Positions 24,597 through 37,015 of a DNA stretch of 64,000 bases are shown here, piece by piece. Each line of letters starts with the position of its first letter. Within the stretch, counting starts at the first letter, position 1. The position numbers and the translations under genes were made by a program. A model generated the notes under the pieces. That model was given only the letters and a program-made list of their open reading frames with translations, had not been told where the DNA came from and did not search any database. The stretch lies in assembly GCA_003344405.1 (NCBI GenBank), contig NOWV01000256.1, forward strand, positions 22,256 to 86,255. The letters are read 5' to 3'. Source of the DNA: Trichoplax sp. H2 (taxonomy: Eukaryota; Placozoa; Uniplacotomia; Trichoplacea).

Positions 24597-25162
24597 TGTA
24601 ATGTAACTTAGTATTGTGATTGTAGACTGCTAGCCATGTTTAGTATAATGTACGTTAGCGTAACTTCTATATTTATCCTAAGATATTTTTGGTAGCCATA
24701 ACTATAGACTGTAGTGGTATAGACTCTACAGTATGCTAAAGTACAGATGACTATATACAGTAAGAAGTTGAGTTACTAATAAGGTTAAAGATAAAATAGA
24801 ACTGTAAATCATATATCAGGATATGGTTAATTCATTATACTTTAGCTGAGGTGAATAATATCTACGTAAATACTGTAATCGTATCCATATTGGATTAATG
24901 ATGGTCCGCAGTAGAATAGTGTTACTGAGAATAAAGTAACTATGTATAAAATAAGGTAAAAGGTTGTCGTGCGGATTGTAGCTGCGAATGCTACGAAAAG
25001 TATAAAAGCAGGCAACTTTAGATTATTCTATTAGTTCGTTCTAGAAGTTTTTAGTAGTAGTATTCGGCTAGAGTAGAACTGTTTGTAGTTAATCTTTGTA
25101 TAAGATACAATAAAGCCCTTATTTTTCTAAAATTTGGAATTTCGTGATCGGTATATATCACA
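24597..25162 (+). mobile_element. Solo LTR family C (566 bp), reference copy
   Basis: Starts TGTAATGTAACTTAG and ends GGTATATATCACA, with exact 5-bp target duplicates GTTAT at 24592-24596 and 25163-25167. TATAAAAG at 25001-25008 is followed by AATAAA at 25109-25114. The matching block near 17926 in the other duplicate is uninterrupted, so the insertion came after that duplication. No coding region is present. Confidence 0.92.
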
Positions 25163-28146
25163 GTTATAAATCAAGAATAAGATTAGTAAAAAAGGTTCAC
25201 GTAAACCTGAACTAGCAGTTGCTAAAGCAGAATATGAGACCTACACTCTTGAAATATTAGAAATCTGCAACTGATCAAGTAAACTTATACTTCGAATACA
25301 ACCAATATCCATTTAAAGCAAGAATGAAAAAGGAAAATGGCAATAGTCTAATAGTTTATCGTCGTAAATATCTTTCTAAAAGTACATCTGCATGAAGAGG
25401 AATACTTTTTTCCGGTTATAATATACGAATCTATTGTCTAATGCTATTATATGCTAAATTAAGCATATTCTCTACAGTTTTTGCACGTGTAAAGTTTTAA
25501 TATTTTTTGATAGGTATTCTTGTTATATGAATATTTATATCAAACACGCTTCTTTAATAATAAAACAGTTCTACTTTACCATCTTTTCTCATTATTGGCT
25601 GTCATTCAGATATAATTGAATTTAAAATTGATTATAATTTGAAATAATAATGCAACCTTAAGCGAAAACCTTGCTAGGTTTTATTATATTTACAGAACCA
25701 CTGATTCTGCTTATTCTATTGTAAGGTTAAACTTTTTATGATTAGCCCTCAGAATAGATATATAATTGCTTTTGTTGTAAAATTGTTATCTTTATTAAAA
25801 TATGTTTATTAACTCTTTCTATTGATTATGTTTTCGACGTGCTATCAGATTTATTGTTCTAGCTACATTATTTGGTTAAGAGATTGGTCTACACTAAATA
25901 AGTTTCCAATAAATGAATTAGCAACAAAATAAATAATGCATCAACTTTGAGTAAGCACTTAATAATGACAGTCTGTATCATTTTCTCTAACCGGTTCTGC
26001 GATAAGATAACGAAAAGCAAAATTTTAAAATCTTCTCTCTTAACCACTTATCATTCCAATTCTCAGTGATTTTATGCTTTAAATTTACTGCACATTAAGT
26101 AATGCACTTAAGAACTAACTTTATTATAAAAATGCGGCTTACATACCTTTTTACTCTAAGTAGAAGTTACAATTATATTATTTTCTGATTTAATTTAAAG
26201 ATAATTCCAATTTCTATACTACTTCATACAGGTTTACATTAATCGCGGAATTTACCGAAACCTGATCCAGTAATACATTACAGTATTGTTTACTGCACCG
26301 TAAACTTAGTGCTGTATACAGTTTTGCACAAAGTATGGCTGTAATCCCTCTGGATTGCTTTCCAGTCATTTATCCCTTACTATCCAGTAAATTCAGACTA
26401 TAATTAATTAAATTCTCAATTTTGCTTTCGTGTAGTCTTAACTTGACAAAATTCTGCAAATTCCAAGTTAAATAAAATAATTGTACGATTTTTGCAAGGA
26501 ATATAATGATACTGCAGTAACATAACGTGCAGTAAAAAATCGGTAGTGCGTAATTTCTCTCTTTTAGTAGTGATGGCCTCTAACTGATTACACTACCTAG
26601 TTTACAGTATATCAAGAATTGTAAAACTAATTCACTTTTCGGTGACAGCAAGTGAATTAGTTAGACGTTCGATTTGTAAGACAACTCAAAAGTCAGATCG
26701 AGTTCTAGGCATGATTTATCTCGTGTTATAAGCGTATTTTAGCGTATATTATAGTAGAAAATAAAGTTATACTAATTTAGATTTAAGGATATGCGATAGC
26801 TGACATTATCTATTACTGCTAAGCTCCATTTATGCACTCTATAGCAGTTAGTGAATCTAGTTTGAAGATATAAAAGCTAGTTATTGTTAAAATAATGACA
26901 GCTCTAGCTTTGATCTTGGAGAAGGCTGCTTTCTGTGCTTACAGTATCTACCGTTAGAAGCAGTTTCTGTGTTATAAAAACGGTTTTTAGAATTTACAGT
27001 CGGTATATATGAGCTGTCACGTCATATTCACTGTATTTATTACTTATATATGAATGTCTACGATTATCAATACATTCTTTTTTTTCATTTTCGATAGAAT
27101 TTAAGGATCAAGATCGTATGTTAAACGATTCGGAAAGCATCTGCAAGATGTAATAATCATCTTTCGATGTGTAACACCAATCTAATATTTTTAATTAACT
27201 CTGTTTTAGCCTATTCCCTCTAAATTGTATTCTTCGAAATTAATCCTTCTAATAATTCAGATGCTGTTTTGTTGCAAATCGAAATTTCTAGCTAGAAAAT
27301 TGAAGCAAATACAGAAGATTCATATAATGAGTCTACTGTCAGGGTTATCCTGCTTACATCTACTCACGGTATGACTCTAAATACTGACGATCATTTCATC
27401 GTCAGGAGATTGCATTAAACTTCTTGCTTACTTCACTTCGATTAAATTCGGTATCTTTGCTAAAGTTAGCATAATGATATCCTTTTTCACAAGAATAATA
27501 GTCGATAAAGATATAGCCTTCAAATTTATAAAATTTATTAAACCGCTATGTAAAAGATATTTTGAAGGTCCGTCGTGCAATTGCTCCTCTCCGCTATAGA
27601 ACAGTTGAAAGCGGCTAAGATAGGCCGACAGTTGGACTTAGCCAATTTCTACCCTATCGTAATTCCATACAAAATAAGATTACATTCTATATATGGTGAG
27701 TTCTTCACTAGAAGATCATTCGAGGCTGGAAACAACCCCGCGGCTAAGATGAGACGGTTAATTATCCTTGATCTTAAGACTGAAAAATCTCTATACAAAT
27801 TTCTATATTATTCGACAGTAATCATGTTAGGATTTGTGCTCGATACCTTAAATGCCTGACGGACTTTATAAGGTACTCTGACAATTTACTCTCACAATTC
27901 AATAACACCATACGAAAGTAGGATACTCAGTTATTAGAATCAACTATTTTATTTAGAACACTTACGATGTCTTATTCGATATTGCGGTAACTGCTATGCG
28001 TTATATGTGATCATAGCATAGTCTATGATTTATAATCTCATCACGGTAATACCGTAACTGACTATAGAAACTATCAAAATCATAATAACTAAATACATCT
28101 ATCTAGAGTATTAATTCACTAATAATCACTGAAATAAAACCAACAG
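25163..28146. other. Intergenic; one unexplained open frame and one hairpin
   Basis: The first 0.9 kb belongs to the segmental duplication. Beyond it lie a 13-bp-stem hairpin (26625-26662) and a 94-codon plus-strand frame (27575-27859) that begins with GTG and was not recognised. Nothing else stands out. Confidence 0.45.
26625..26662. repeat. Perfect hairpin, 13-bp stem, 12-nt loop
   Basis: AACTAATTCACTT at 26625-26637 pairs exactly with AAGTGAATTAGTT at 26650-26662. The role is unknown; it could be structural RNA, a fold-back scar or chance. Confidence 0.5.
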
Positions 28147-28151
28147 AGGCT

Positions 28152-29750
28152 TGTCATAAACCTGCTTTCGTGAACAGACTTGGAATACTCTAACTACTCT
28201 AAATCACACTCCGACTAACTTCTGGAGATGTGTAGTATGCACAGCGAGGGAAGACTTACTTATTCCAGTACTGTAATTTAGCGACGAGTCTTTATTGAAA
28301 AATAGATTACTTTTGCAACAATGTTTCTTCACTACAACGTAATTAAGAAACTCCCCAATTAAGGATAAATATCCTGTACTTATATACAGTAGTTTAAATT
28401 TCACACGGTGCACAACTCAGGTGCTACATCAGATTTTTCTTCTTATAGTATTGTTACTTAACTAAACTTGCCTAATCTAAACTAGTTAGATTACCCTAGA
28501 TAAGTAACAATAACTGAGAAATGCACTTTCGGAATCTTCTAACTATATCTTTATTCTGGAAAATGCAAGTCTAATTTAATATTCAAAATCAATCATTTAA
28601 ATAGCTTTTCTAGCCATAAAACCGGTTTACGATGTGTGATATATTTCGATCAATAAGACTTCGCGAATACATTAAATTATTCCTAATCTAATGCAATGAA
28701 TTTGTAATATTACTGTGACGGAGCTCGCTCCGAAATGAATAATATTTTGATCTAATATGTGTAATAATGTTATGGAGGTTGCCGATCTCGACAACAACCT
28801 AGTTGTTAATTGAGTTTTATTATTAATTATCGTAGTAATATACAGCGTGGATATGGTGTTAGCAATTAAAATTTCAAGCTGTGAAGATTATTATGTTACG
28901 TAATAAGGTGCTAATTAATAATATTAATTTGTGGCAAGTAATAAGTAACACTCGAGCTAGTCGAATCTATAGTAAGCCTGTATTGCACATTCTATAATTT
29001 AATGTGAAAGATTAGCACCGATCTTATTTGTGTGAAATATAAAACTGTATATAAGCTTGATTATTACTTTTTAATCTCAGTTCCACTGAGGCTAACGTAG
29101 GGTGCACTGGTACAAACGTAAGCAAGCTAGTAATAAAGATATTGATTAATCTAAACCTATCGTTTTGGCTTGATTACTATATTATAGGAATAAGTTAGTT
29201 TTCCCTTACTGAGGATCTCCGGAGTTAGTCGGAGAACCATAAGAGTAGATAGACTAGTTTAGGTACGTTCACGAAAGCTGTTTTGTGACAGTTACTGAAG
29301 ATTAACTTTATGTTTGCTCTAGCTTATAATTAACAGGATTTATATTGAATTTACCATTGACAATTCATATACCATATTTAGTATAATTAAACCTGTATTA
29401 GGAACAGGTTTGTATCGGCTATATTAAGTCATAAAATAATTCATGCACATATCCAAGTTAATAACCATATTAACGTGATACATATACATGTCTAAATTAA
29501 GTAAGTTATCATTCATCACGGCAGATTCACTACCGTGACAAATATGTTTAGCTTACTATAAGCTAATTGATCTTAACAACTATTAATATTCCCTTAGTCA
29601 ACAACGCTGACTAATCTTGCAACTTGATAAATAAATATCAGTGCAGTAATTAACCCTTATAAAGTAATTAAATCACAAGTAATAACAACATAGGGTAATT
29701 CATCACCATATTTCTACGTTATCACACAACATGGAGCGAGCTCCGTAACG
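28152..29750 (-). mobile_element. Solo LTR family F, long form, interrupted by a nested copy
   Basis: Target duplicates AGGCT at 28147-28151 and 29751-29755 bound the element. In minus-strand sense it starts near CGTTACGGAGCTCGCTCC and ends GGTTTATGACA; the first base pair of the expected TG is mutated to CG. The TATATAAG box is at 28379-28386 and AATAAA at 28291-28296. A plus-strand relative (28714-29290) interrupts it, leaving about 1.0 kb of its own sequence. A strong inverted repeat around 28446-28515 lies inside it. Confidence 0.75.
28714..29290 (+). mobile_element. Solo LTR family F, short form, nested (577 bp)
   Basis: Starts TGTGACGGAGCTCGCTCC and ends GCTGTTTTGTGACA. Flanks are ATTAC (28709-28713) and GTTAC (29291-29295), four of five matching. 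TATATAAG at 29048-29055 is followed by AATAAA at 29132-29137. Its last 90 bases are the reverse complement of 28152-28235, which is how the relation to the outer element is seen. The terminal GTTTTGTGACA is the same as in family A. Confidence 0.8.
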
Positions 29751-29755
29751 AGGCT

Positions 29756-30339
29756 CTACAAAAGAATTTCAAGATTTAATCAGTAAAAGTCGATTTCATA
29801 TCAAAGGTATTCAAAGCCAAATAAAAGATGTAAAGATATCTTGTCAGAAAATATTAAACTCTAAGTAATTAACGATTAAAAAAAGCAAATATTTAAAGTT
29901 TAAAGTTTATCCGTAACTATGGGCATTGCATGCTGAAACAGAAGATCATCAAGTTACCTGGTACAGGAATATTCCACTATATCTCATTGAACAGGTAATA
30001 GTAAAAATAATTGCCTTATTTTAAACTTAATTTCCGTTTGTATCGACAGTCAATAGCACCACGTTTTTGTTTGAAAATTTAGCGGTTTACGAATTTAACA
30101 GTTTAAAGCAGCCAGCTATTTTAGTTTTGCTGAGGTAAATCAATTTTTGCTCCATGCCTGGTATACTCTAAGTTCTAATTACCTCATTCGTCTTAACTGG
30201 CTAGGTTTAAGATCTATGCTTACTAAATAACATCTCGGCCGGAAAGCAAAGTTAGGCTAACTAGTGCAGTATTAAGGGTAGAAGCGTTACCATATGCAAA
30301 CCAATAAACTTTTCATACATTAAAATTCTAAATTTTTTC
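29756..30339. other. 3' flank of the receptor pseudogene, nothing recognised
   Basis: AT-rich DNA between the family-F LTR and the decayed receptor; no frame or repeat was recognised. Confidence 0.5.
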
Positions 30340-31262
30340 CTTTATATCATACCGCATTAGCACCAGCATAAATATAAGGATTAATAGCAACATTACAATA
30401 AGACAAGCAACATTACAATAAGACAGCAATAGTACCTCTACTTCTAGAGAGGAAGTAATTTCATGTCTGCTTTTAAAGGTTATATATTTAGTTGCACCTA
30501 GCGTACAAGTGAAGGCTAGCGGAAACCAGCACATTACATCAGTGCCTACCATTAGAAATGTTGTGCGAATTGCTTTTCTGAAGTTTTTTTAGCCTAAAAG
30601 TCTGGCATGTGAATTGGTTTGATAATAAACGATAATAAAAATAATACTACGGCAGCTGATGACCATAATTATAACAGCGCTAATTCTAGCTGCTAAAGCT
30701 GCTATAATGAATTGCTAGAATCTATTGCTAATGGTGACCTTAATAAAGGTTGCTGTCGATATTTTTCGAGCCTATACGATAGCAATGACAATAAAGTTAA
30801 CCTAGCAAATGATATGGGAATTAACCTACAACATGTGATGATGATATACCATAGCGAGGGCTTTGCAAATGTGCTAAGTGAGTGTATGGATCGGCGACAG
30901 CAGTACAACACTCTATACTAATAGCTAAAGAAATAATTAATGATGTTCCTTTTAAACAGGTAATCATGAAGCATTGTGCCTGGTAAAGACTACCAATATT
31001 GTGGTAAAATGATGTGATAATCATGCAGGGCAAAGCAATAGCACCAGTAAGAAATAAACTATAGCTAAATTGACTAAAATGCTATTATTAAGACCATGTA
31101 AACTTGAAGTTTTAAAAATTACTACCAAATTAAATAAATTTCCTAGTATGGCCATTATTGCAATTAGATACTGAAAAGGAATTTGAATCTTCGACTGCGC
31201 TTGCTGATGTCCTTGAGCAGATTTGTTGGAACATTTTTTCCATGGAATTAAATAGAATGTAT
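30340..31262 (-). pseudogene. Class A GPCR pseudogene with LTR at its 5' edge
   Basis: Receptor segments occur in order on the minus strand. They are a TM1 frame (GNLFNL, about 31120-31150), TM2-TM3 at 30821-31033 where DRC has become ECC (SIECC), a gap in the TM4-TM5 region, and TM6 (CWFP) at 30328-30552. In TM7 an exact tandem duplication of 20 bp (30386-30405 and 30406-30425) shifts the frame, so the NPYIY motif at about 30370-30386 is out of register. The TM1 frame has no ATG start; it opens only with a GTG two bases from the solo LTR at 31268-31633, which suggests the LTR replaced or displaced the original 5' end. The loss of Asp and Arg of DRC and the several frame breaks make function very unlikely. 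Confidence 0.85.
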
Positions 31263-31267
31263 CCACT

Positions 31268-31633
31268 TGTCACACACCACTAGTGACGAAGTAGTCTACA
31301 CGCCAATCCTTACGGAGAACGCCACTTACTGAATTAAAGAGGTGAGATTAGCTATATTACCAAATAATTCAGTTCCAACGACCGAATACTATAGTATAAT
31401 TATAGCGTCACTAATACTGTAGGCGAGATAGTCAGAGATTTACTACTATTTATCACTGAATAAATCTTGGCACCCAAGATTATAGTCTTTACAATTCAAT
31501 AGCAAATTGATAAACAAGTTAATTATCGAACTGACCAGCTAACTAAAAAGGGGTCTTCAGGCACCAGCCTTTTATAGCCTCGTCAGAAACTCCTGGTGCA
31601 CATAAAGTAAAACTATCCTTCTAAAGTTATACA
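31268..31633 (-). mobile_element. Solo LTR family B next to a receptor pseudogene
   Basis: Matches 58889-59257 across its length and has TG and CA ends, but the flanking pentamers CCACT and GATAG differ, so no target duplication remains. Its sense is minus (TATA box then AATAAA), which directs transcription toward the receptor pseudogene at 30340-31262, whose readable frame starts two bases away. Confidence 0.82.
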
Positions 31634-34516
31634 GATAGTTGGATATATTAGCCTGAAGTTTAATTTTTTGTAGGCAAATCTGATACTTTATGTTAAATGT
31701 TGTTTCTTAAGTTTATAATACCGTCATTCAGGTGGGAAATAAAATCAAATTAGCTATTAGTAACCGTTATTATTGTATTATTTTGACGACAATCCGGGCA
31801 TTTGATTCTTCAGGTCCTGATTCCACTTGTATCTAACAGGACCTTAACCAATTTCTCTCTGATCTAGGTTATGAAGAGACCCTAGCTGAAATATCCACGT
31901 GAACTAATATACACACTTTGCAAATAGTCTATCTATAAATCTAGATTGTTTCAGTAGTATACAATTTTTAAAAGTTTGTTCCAGAATCTAGATATTACCA
32001 CAAGTGCATATCATTAAACCGTCCTAAATGTTTTGGTAAGTTTGTACAAGCATTAAATTATCCTCGAGTTGGCATTAGACCAGGTTCAATAGGGCTGCAT
32101 TCGTATTATGTTACACTAAGGAAAAAAAAGCAACATTAATAAGAGACAAGCGCTTCAAATCTTTGTTTAAATTATGTGAAATATCAATATTGAATAAAAA
32201 AACAGTCGTATTATGCATTCCAAAACTTTGTCTAAGGTATATAAAACAGCGATGAGACTACAATGGTGCGGGTTCAATTTCCTGAACCGAATGAATTAAG
32301 AATAGAAATAAATAAATAATATTCTATTCCGTATAGTATACCAGTACAAAGGCTGAAAAACCGTAAAAGAAAATTCCAGGCAATTTAAAAAATCGCTTGT
32401 ATTCGTGATTTGTTGATTTTAATTAAAAATGATGTAATTCAATTACTTAGAATAAGAAGGATATGCAACAGCTGCCGCATAACAACCTTAACAGGCATCT
32501 TTCCGTTTCCTCTTACTTTGCTTTGATATTAGCCCTTAATATGCTATTAAAGCCGATACCCAATCTCGCTAAACGACAATAATAAAGTGTAGATATAATT
32601 ATTTTCTTTAGTCATTTTAGACAAAAAGTAAACACGAATATAGACATTAAAGTATTGCTCATATGTAAGGGGAGATCTATGGATATTGAAATTATTTCAA
32701 TACTGAATTAACCATAGTAGAGAAATAATGAGCCTAATAAGATTTTGCTTCGTTTAAGGATTAGTGACTTGAAGTTAACGAATCTTAATTAATTTGGCAT
32801 TATGAACATTTCCAATAGAAGTATATTATATCTATCAGCATCAGATACTTTTATGAAATTAAGATACCATAAGAGTGTTTTAAATTGTCTTTGCGATCTG
32901 AAAAAAATGCTTCGCAAACGATTAATTTTAAATAAATTATTTCAATCGAAGATGTCAAAATAATGCTATTCTATATACTATAAGTGTATTGGTCTCATGC
33001 AGTGTTAAATCCAAAATATCTACGAATTGATTTAGTTATATTAGTTTTGGCTATTTTGGGCCATTTCTTATGGCTCAATTTGTAAAAAATATTTGCTTAT
33101 ACTCAAATAAGAGGCAACAATATCGTTGCTGATCACAGTAATTTTTCTCCTATCTATAGAAATCTCCCGCATTTACAGTCAAATGCACAAATAAGACAAC
33201 TACGGTATCATTTGAGTAGCAAACGTTATTGAAAGGATCATTTTTTCTGGTTGTGGACATCAACAGCAAGTAATCCGTCATAGTTTTAAAGTATTTACTT
33301 AATCTTACTAATCTTTATTGAGCAACATATTATAAACAGATTATACGTAATCTTACAAACTGTGAGCAGCCAAAAATTAGAGTATAATTTAAAGTTATAA
33401 GCAATCTATAAATTTTCAGAAGGAATAAAAGCTCACTTGTTTGCTCCAGCAATGAAGGATAAACTACTTTAGTAATATTAAATAGTTTACTCAGATGATG
33501 ATCTTGACCTACAGTATTTCAAAATACTGAACTCTGATATTTCTACTATGATAAAAAGATATGATTTTTCCATTTAGAATTTCATTTGACTTTCGTATTT
33601 CTGTTCTGTCCACATACGAATAGTTTATCATCAATTTATAGCTGTAACATCAGGCATAAATTCAACATAATAGCCTATAAATAGCTTAAGTAGGTATATG
33701 ATGGTATGAGCATTTTAAAGGGTTGCTAGAACCAACCTATACATACTCGTATATATCAGAACTATCTAGCTTAGTATCGTAACTCTACCTCTGATAAGCA
33801 ATGACAGTAAAAGAAAATGTCAGAATTGTTATAAAATGTGCTATTAAATGTATAATACTTACATTTGAAATAATTATAAGAACTGATTTTATCAGAGGTA
33901 ATTTCCCAGAAATTTAGATTGGGCGTAATCAACCGAATACATGTCAAGCCATTATCAACATTTCCTTGCCCAACATCTGCGAATTCAATATGTTCGTGGA
34001 TCAAATATTAATCTATATTGTCTTATCTACGGTATTTAATATTAAATTAAAAAAAATTGCCAGCTACAATTGATAAGATGGTTTATATATAGTATAAAAG
34101 ATTCTATATACTTCTTATTGACGACTTTGCTAGTTAAATAAGTTTCAGTCGTGTTTGCAAGTGAGGACTGAATTTATCTAAATAGTCATATTAACGAGGC
34201 CAACCAAAATTAATAGAACTACTCTAATATTTAATAACAAGATTGCAGTAAGTACGGTATATTATGGATTGGGCTTCAAAATCGTCTGCATAGTTTTCTT
34301 ATAAACAAGCGTGCTTTACCATTTTAATCGCTTCTATCAACACAACAAAATAGAATAACCATTGATAAAGCAAGATAAATGCGCTTGAAATGCTTCAGAA
34401 AGATCCCTAAGCAATCTTTATGCACCCCTAGTAATATAATCATAAACTGATGAGAAAATTTATTTCCATCAATATACAGTATACTAAATGCCTTTTGCAT
34501 CTAGCAACTGTTTTAC
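31634..34516. other. Intergenic, nothing recognised
   Basis: Nearly 3 kb with no supported gene. A minus-strand frame at 33771-34004 starts with TTG and has no known motif. Confidence 0.5.
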
Positions 34517-35503
34517 TTAAGCGGCGTCATTTATAGCATTACTGGCAGGCAACGGTAATCGATCCGATACGTAGTTATAAATGCGAACACCAAATTTGGC
34601 ATATCTATCCTTTAAAATTTCATTTGTTCCAGCATAAATAAGCGGATTTATGGCAACATTAGAATATGGTAATAATAATACTGCACTTTCTAATTGTGAG
34701 TTGATCCTAATTTCTCCTTGAAATACAAAATATTTTATGACACTGACAGACCATGTAACTCCTAATGGCAACCAGCAGAAAACATTTGAGCCAACTATAA
34801 GAAATGCAGTCCGAATCGATTTTCTAATACTTCCATAGCTATCGATATGAGAATTTTTTTTGCTGTAGGCAATACAGAAAATTATTACATAACAACAAAT
34901 AATTATAGTGATAACTGAACAGATTCCAGCTGCTAAAGCGGCAAGAGCAACGTAGTTATATTTATTTGTACTTCATCGTAGCCAGCATAAACTAGTAAGT
35001 TCATAACTACCAAATCCTAATGATTGAAACGGCAATAGAGGTGTTATAGCAAAAGGTAAAGGTATTATCCAAATGCTAGTTACAATAATGCTGTAGCGCC
35101 AAACTTGTAAATGTGCTAAATAAGTATAAGGATCAGAAATAGCAGAACATCGATCAATACTTATGGCCGCTGACATAACCAATGATACTCCATGAAAATA
35201 TGTAACAACGAAACCTTGAACTTGACATGTTGTATCTTCTAATTGATAAATCAATGTCAAAATCATGCAAGGTGGTACTATACTTCCTGTACATAAATCA
35301 GCAATGGCCAGACCAGTTAGCATCGTATTTTTTATATCTCGTAAAGTTGATGAACGAAAGATGTGGAATAAGTTAAATAAATTACATACAACGGCCATAA
35401 TCGTAATCAAAAAGAGGTACGAAATCTGGATTGTTATTTTATGATTATAGTCGTCGAGATGATTGGAAGAATTATAAATTTTGGGGGGACGCGTTAAATC
35501 CAT
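34517..35503 (-). CDS. Class A GPCR with a single in-frame TGA
   Basis: One continuous minus-strand frame of 328 codons is interrupted once, by TGA at codon 177 (34973-34975), just after the ECL2 Cys-Trp pair. Before the stop are an ATG start, glycosylation site NSS at 11-13, TM1 (CNLFNL, with Cys in place of the usual Gly), Asp69 in TM2, Cys93 and Cys173, and DRC at 117-119. After it, in the same frame, come TM5, SIRTAFLIVGSN, CWLP at about 243-246 and NPLIY at 286-290, then a short tail. The relative at 54734 has Leu at the stop position, so one TTA-to-TGA change would explain it; the codon before is also unusual (Arg where relatives have Pro or Ser). It may be a young pseudogene, a null allele or a base error. 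Nothing supports programmed readthrough. Confidence 0.85.
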
Positions 35504-37015
35504 GCATTCTGCTTTCTATACTTCCTTGATTTAATGATTAAAATTATGATCATAATCTGAATATCAACCTTTAGAAGAGATGTAAAGGGTAAACTGGTTA
35601 TCATTGCGATGAGATTAGTAGCAATCTAAAGCAAAATTTATGGTTCAAAAGCATATCAAAATAGAATTAAACATAACTGCGCCTACTAGTATGACTTTAG
35701 AAAAACAATTATAAACCGAAATTACTCCAATAAACGCTTACTTTGTTGATATTATGATTTTTTAAAGGACATATCATATCTCTATTATAAACAACGATAT
35801 TTTTAATGAAAAATTTAATTCTATAGTACAAGGGCTTGCTATGATTATTAACTCAACCTTAGATCGGAATTTAATGTATTCTTCGGATAAATATCAGTTA
35901 CCATTTACAATAGCTAATATAAATCATAGCAATACCCTGAATTTCGCAATCCAAATACTAACTAATAATATCAGCAAGTTACTTTAACGAGGGCTTGATG
36001 CTTAGTTATCATTTTCTGTATGTCTCGTATTACAAATATCGAGGCTTATTAAAAGAACAAGTTAGTTAAATAAAAAATTTTGAATGCTTGAAAACCATAA
36101 CGCTGGACTTGTTCACTGTGACCAACTGATTCTAATATAGGCCGATACTACGATTTTATTGGGTATCGTATATAGTTATTCGTTACGAAATCTTTCTATG
36201 TGAATAACATGACTCAATTGGGAATGGGTAAAAATTACTTAAGGATGACAAGAGCATAATGGACAGTAGGACGTAAATAACATTAATTCAGAACAAGAAA
36301 TTATAAATAGTTACAATTATTCTTGTAATGATTATTTCCGTAACAAATGATAATAAGATTTCCAAAGCATTTACGCAGATATCATTGTTTAATCTGTTTG
36401 AAATGATTTGCTAGAATCTATTGTTGAAAAACAAATATCAATTCTAGTCTTAGTTAGGGTAGCCATAATTATCACATTATCCTTAATTTATAGCGATATG
36501 GTTAAACTAAAATTCATAACTGGACTTGACAACTATCAGAAATTTTATAATTTTATAATTATTTTCTTTCTAAGGCTATAAAATAGCTCTAGATTGGGAT
36601 AATGCACTCAAATTTTTCTAACTATTTGATAACTTGGCTTCTGACCAGATTACGTAGCCAGTCAAAACTTTGAAGGGTACTTTTTCCTACAATCACATAT
36701 AAGTGGTCAATTATACTTCATTTCCGAAACTAAAACTAATACTGACAATAGCACTTGCAGGTATTCTCTTTAAATTTTAATCACTTTTTCCATGATTAAT
36801 TATAAATCCGAAATTGCCAATGTTTTTGATACAAAACAACTTTGTTAGGAGAAATCGATACCATTATACGGGTATTTTTATTAACAAATTAATGGATTAA
36901 ACTGTGTGGTGTAAACCAAAATTAACTTAAGATTAAAAATTATAGAATAATACGAAAATAGATGAATTGAATCTTTAATCTTAATTCCTAAATTAGTTTA
37001 AGATCAATAATTACA
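35504..37015. other. 5' flank of the receptor at 34517, nothing recognised
   Basis: AT-rich DNA up to the start of the region that has a second allele in the window. No frame or repeat was recognised. Confidence 0.5.

Larger units (their letters stand above)
20390..26050. repeat. Tandem segmental duplication, copy 2 (approximate limits)
   Basis: The longer partner of 16600-19850. It keeps a nearly full receptor pseudogene and has gained LTRs at 20419-21006, 23707-24505 and 24597-25162. Because copy 1 lacks them, it shows approximate empty sites, for example around 16675 and 17926. Confidence 0.65.

Noticed and set aside
28152-29290. A transposon with inverted termini of about 75 bp
   Set aside because: The flanks of this span do not match (AGGCT and GTTAC). 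Two nested, oppositely oriented LTRs, with AGGCT matching exactly and ATTAC/GTTAC at four of five bases, explain the inverted ends.
34973-34975. Programmed readthrough or selenocysteine at the TGA of the 34517-35503 receptor
   Set aside because: Relatives have ordinary residues there, no conserved downstream structure was noticed, and a single base change explains the stop.
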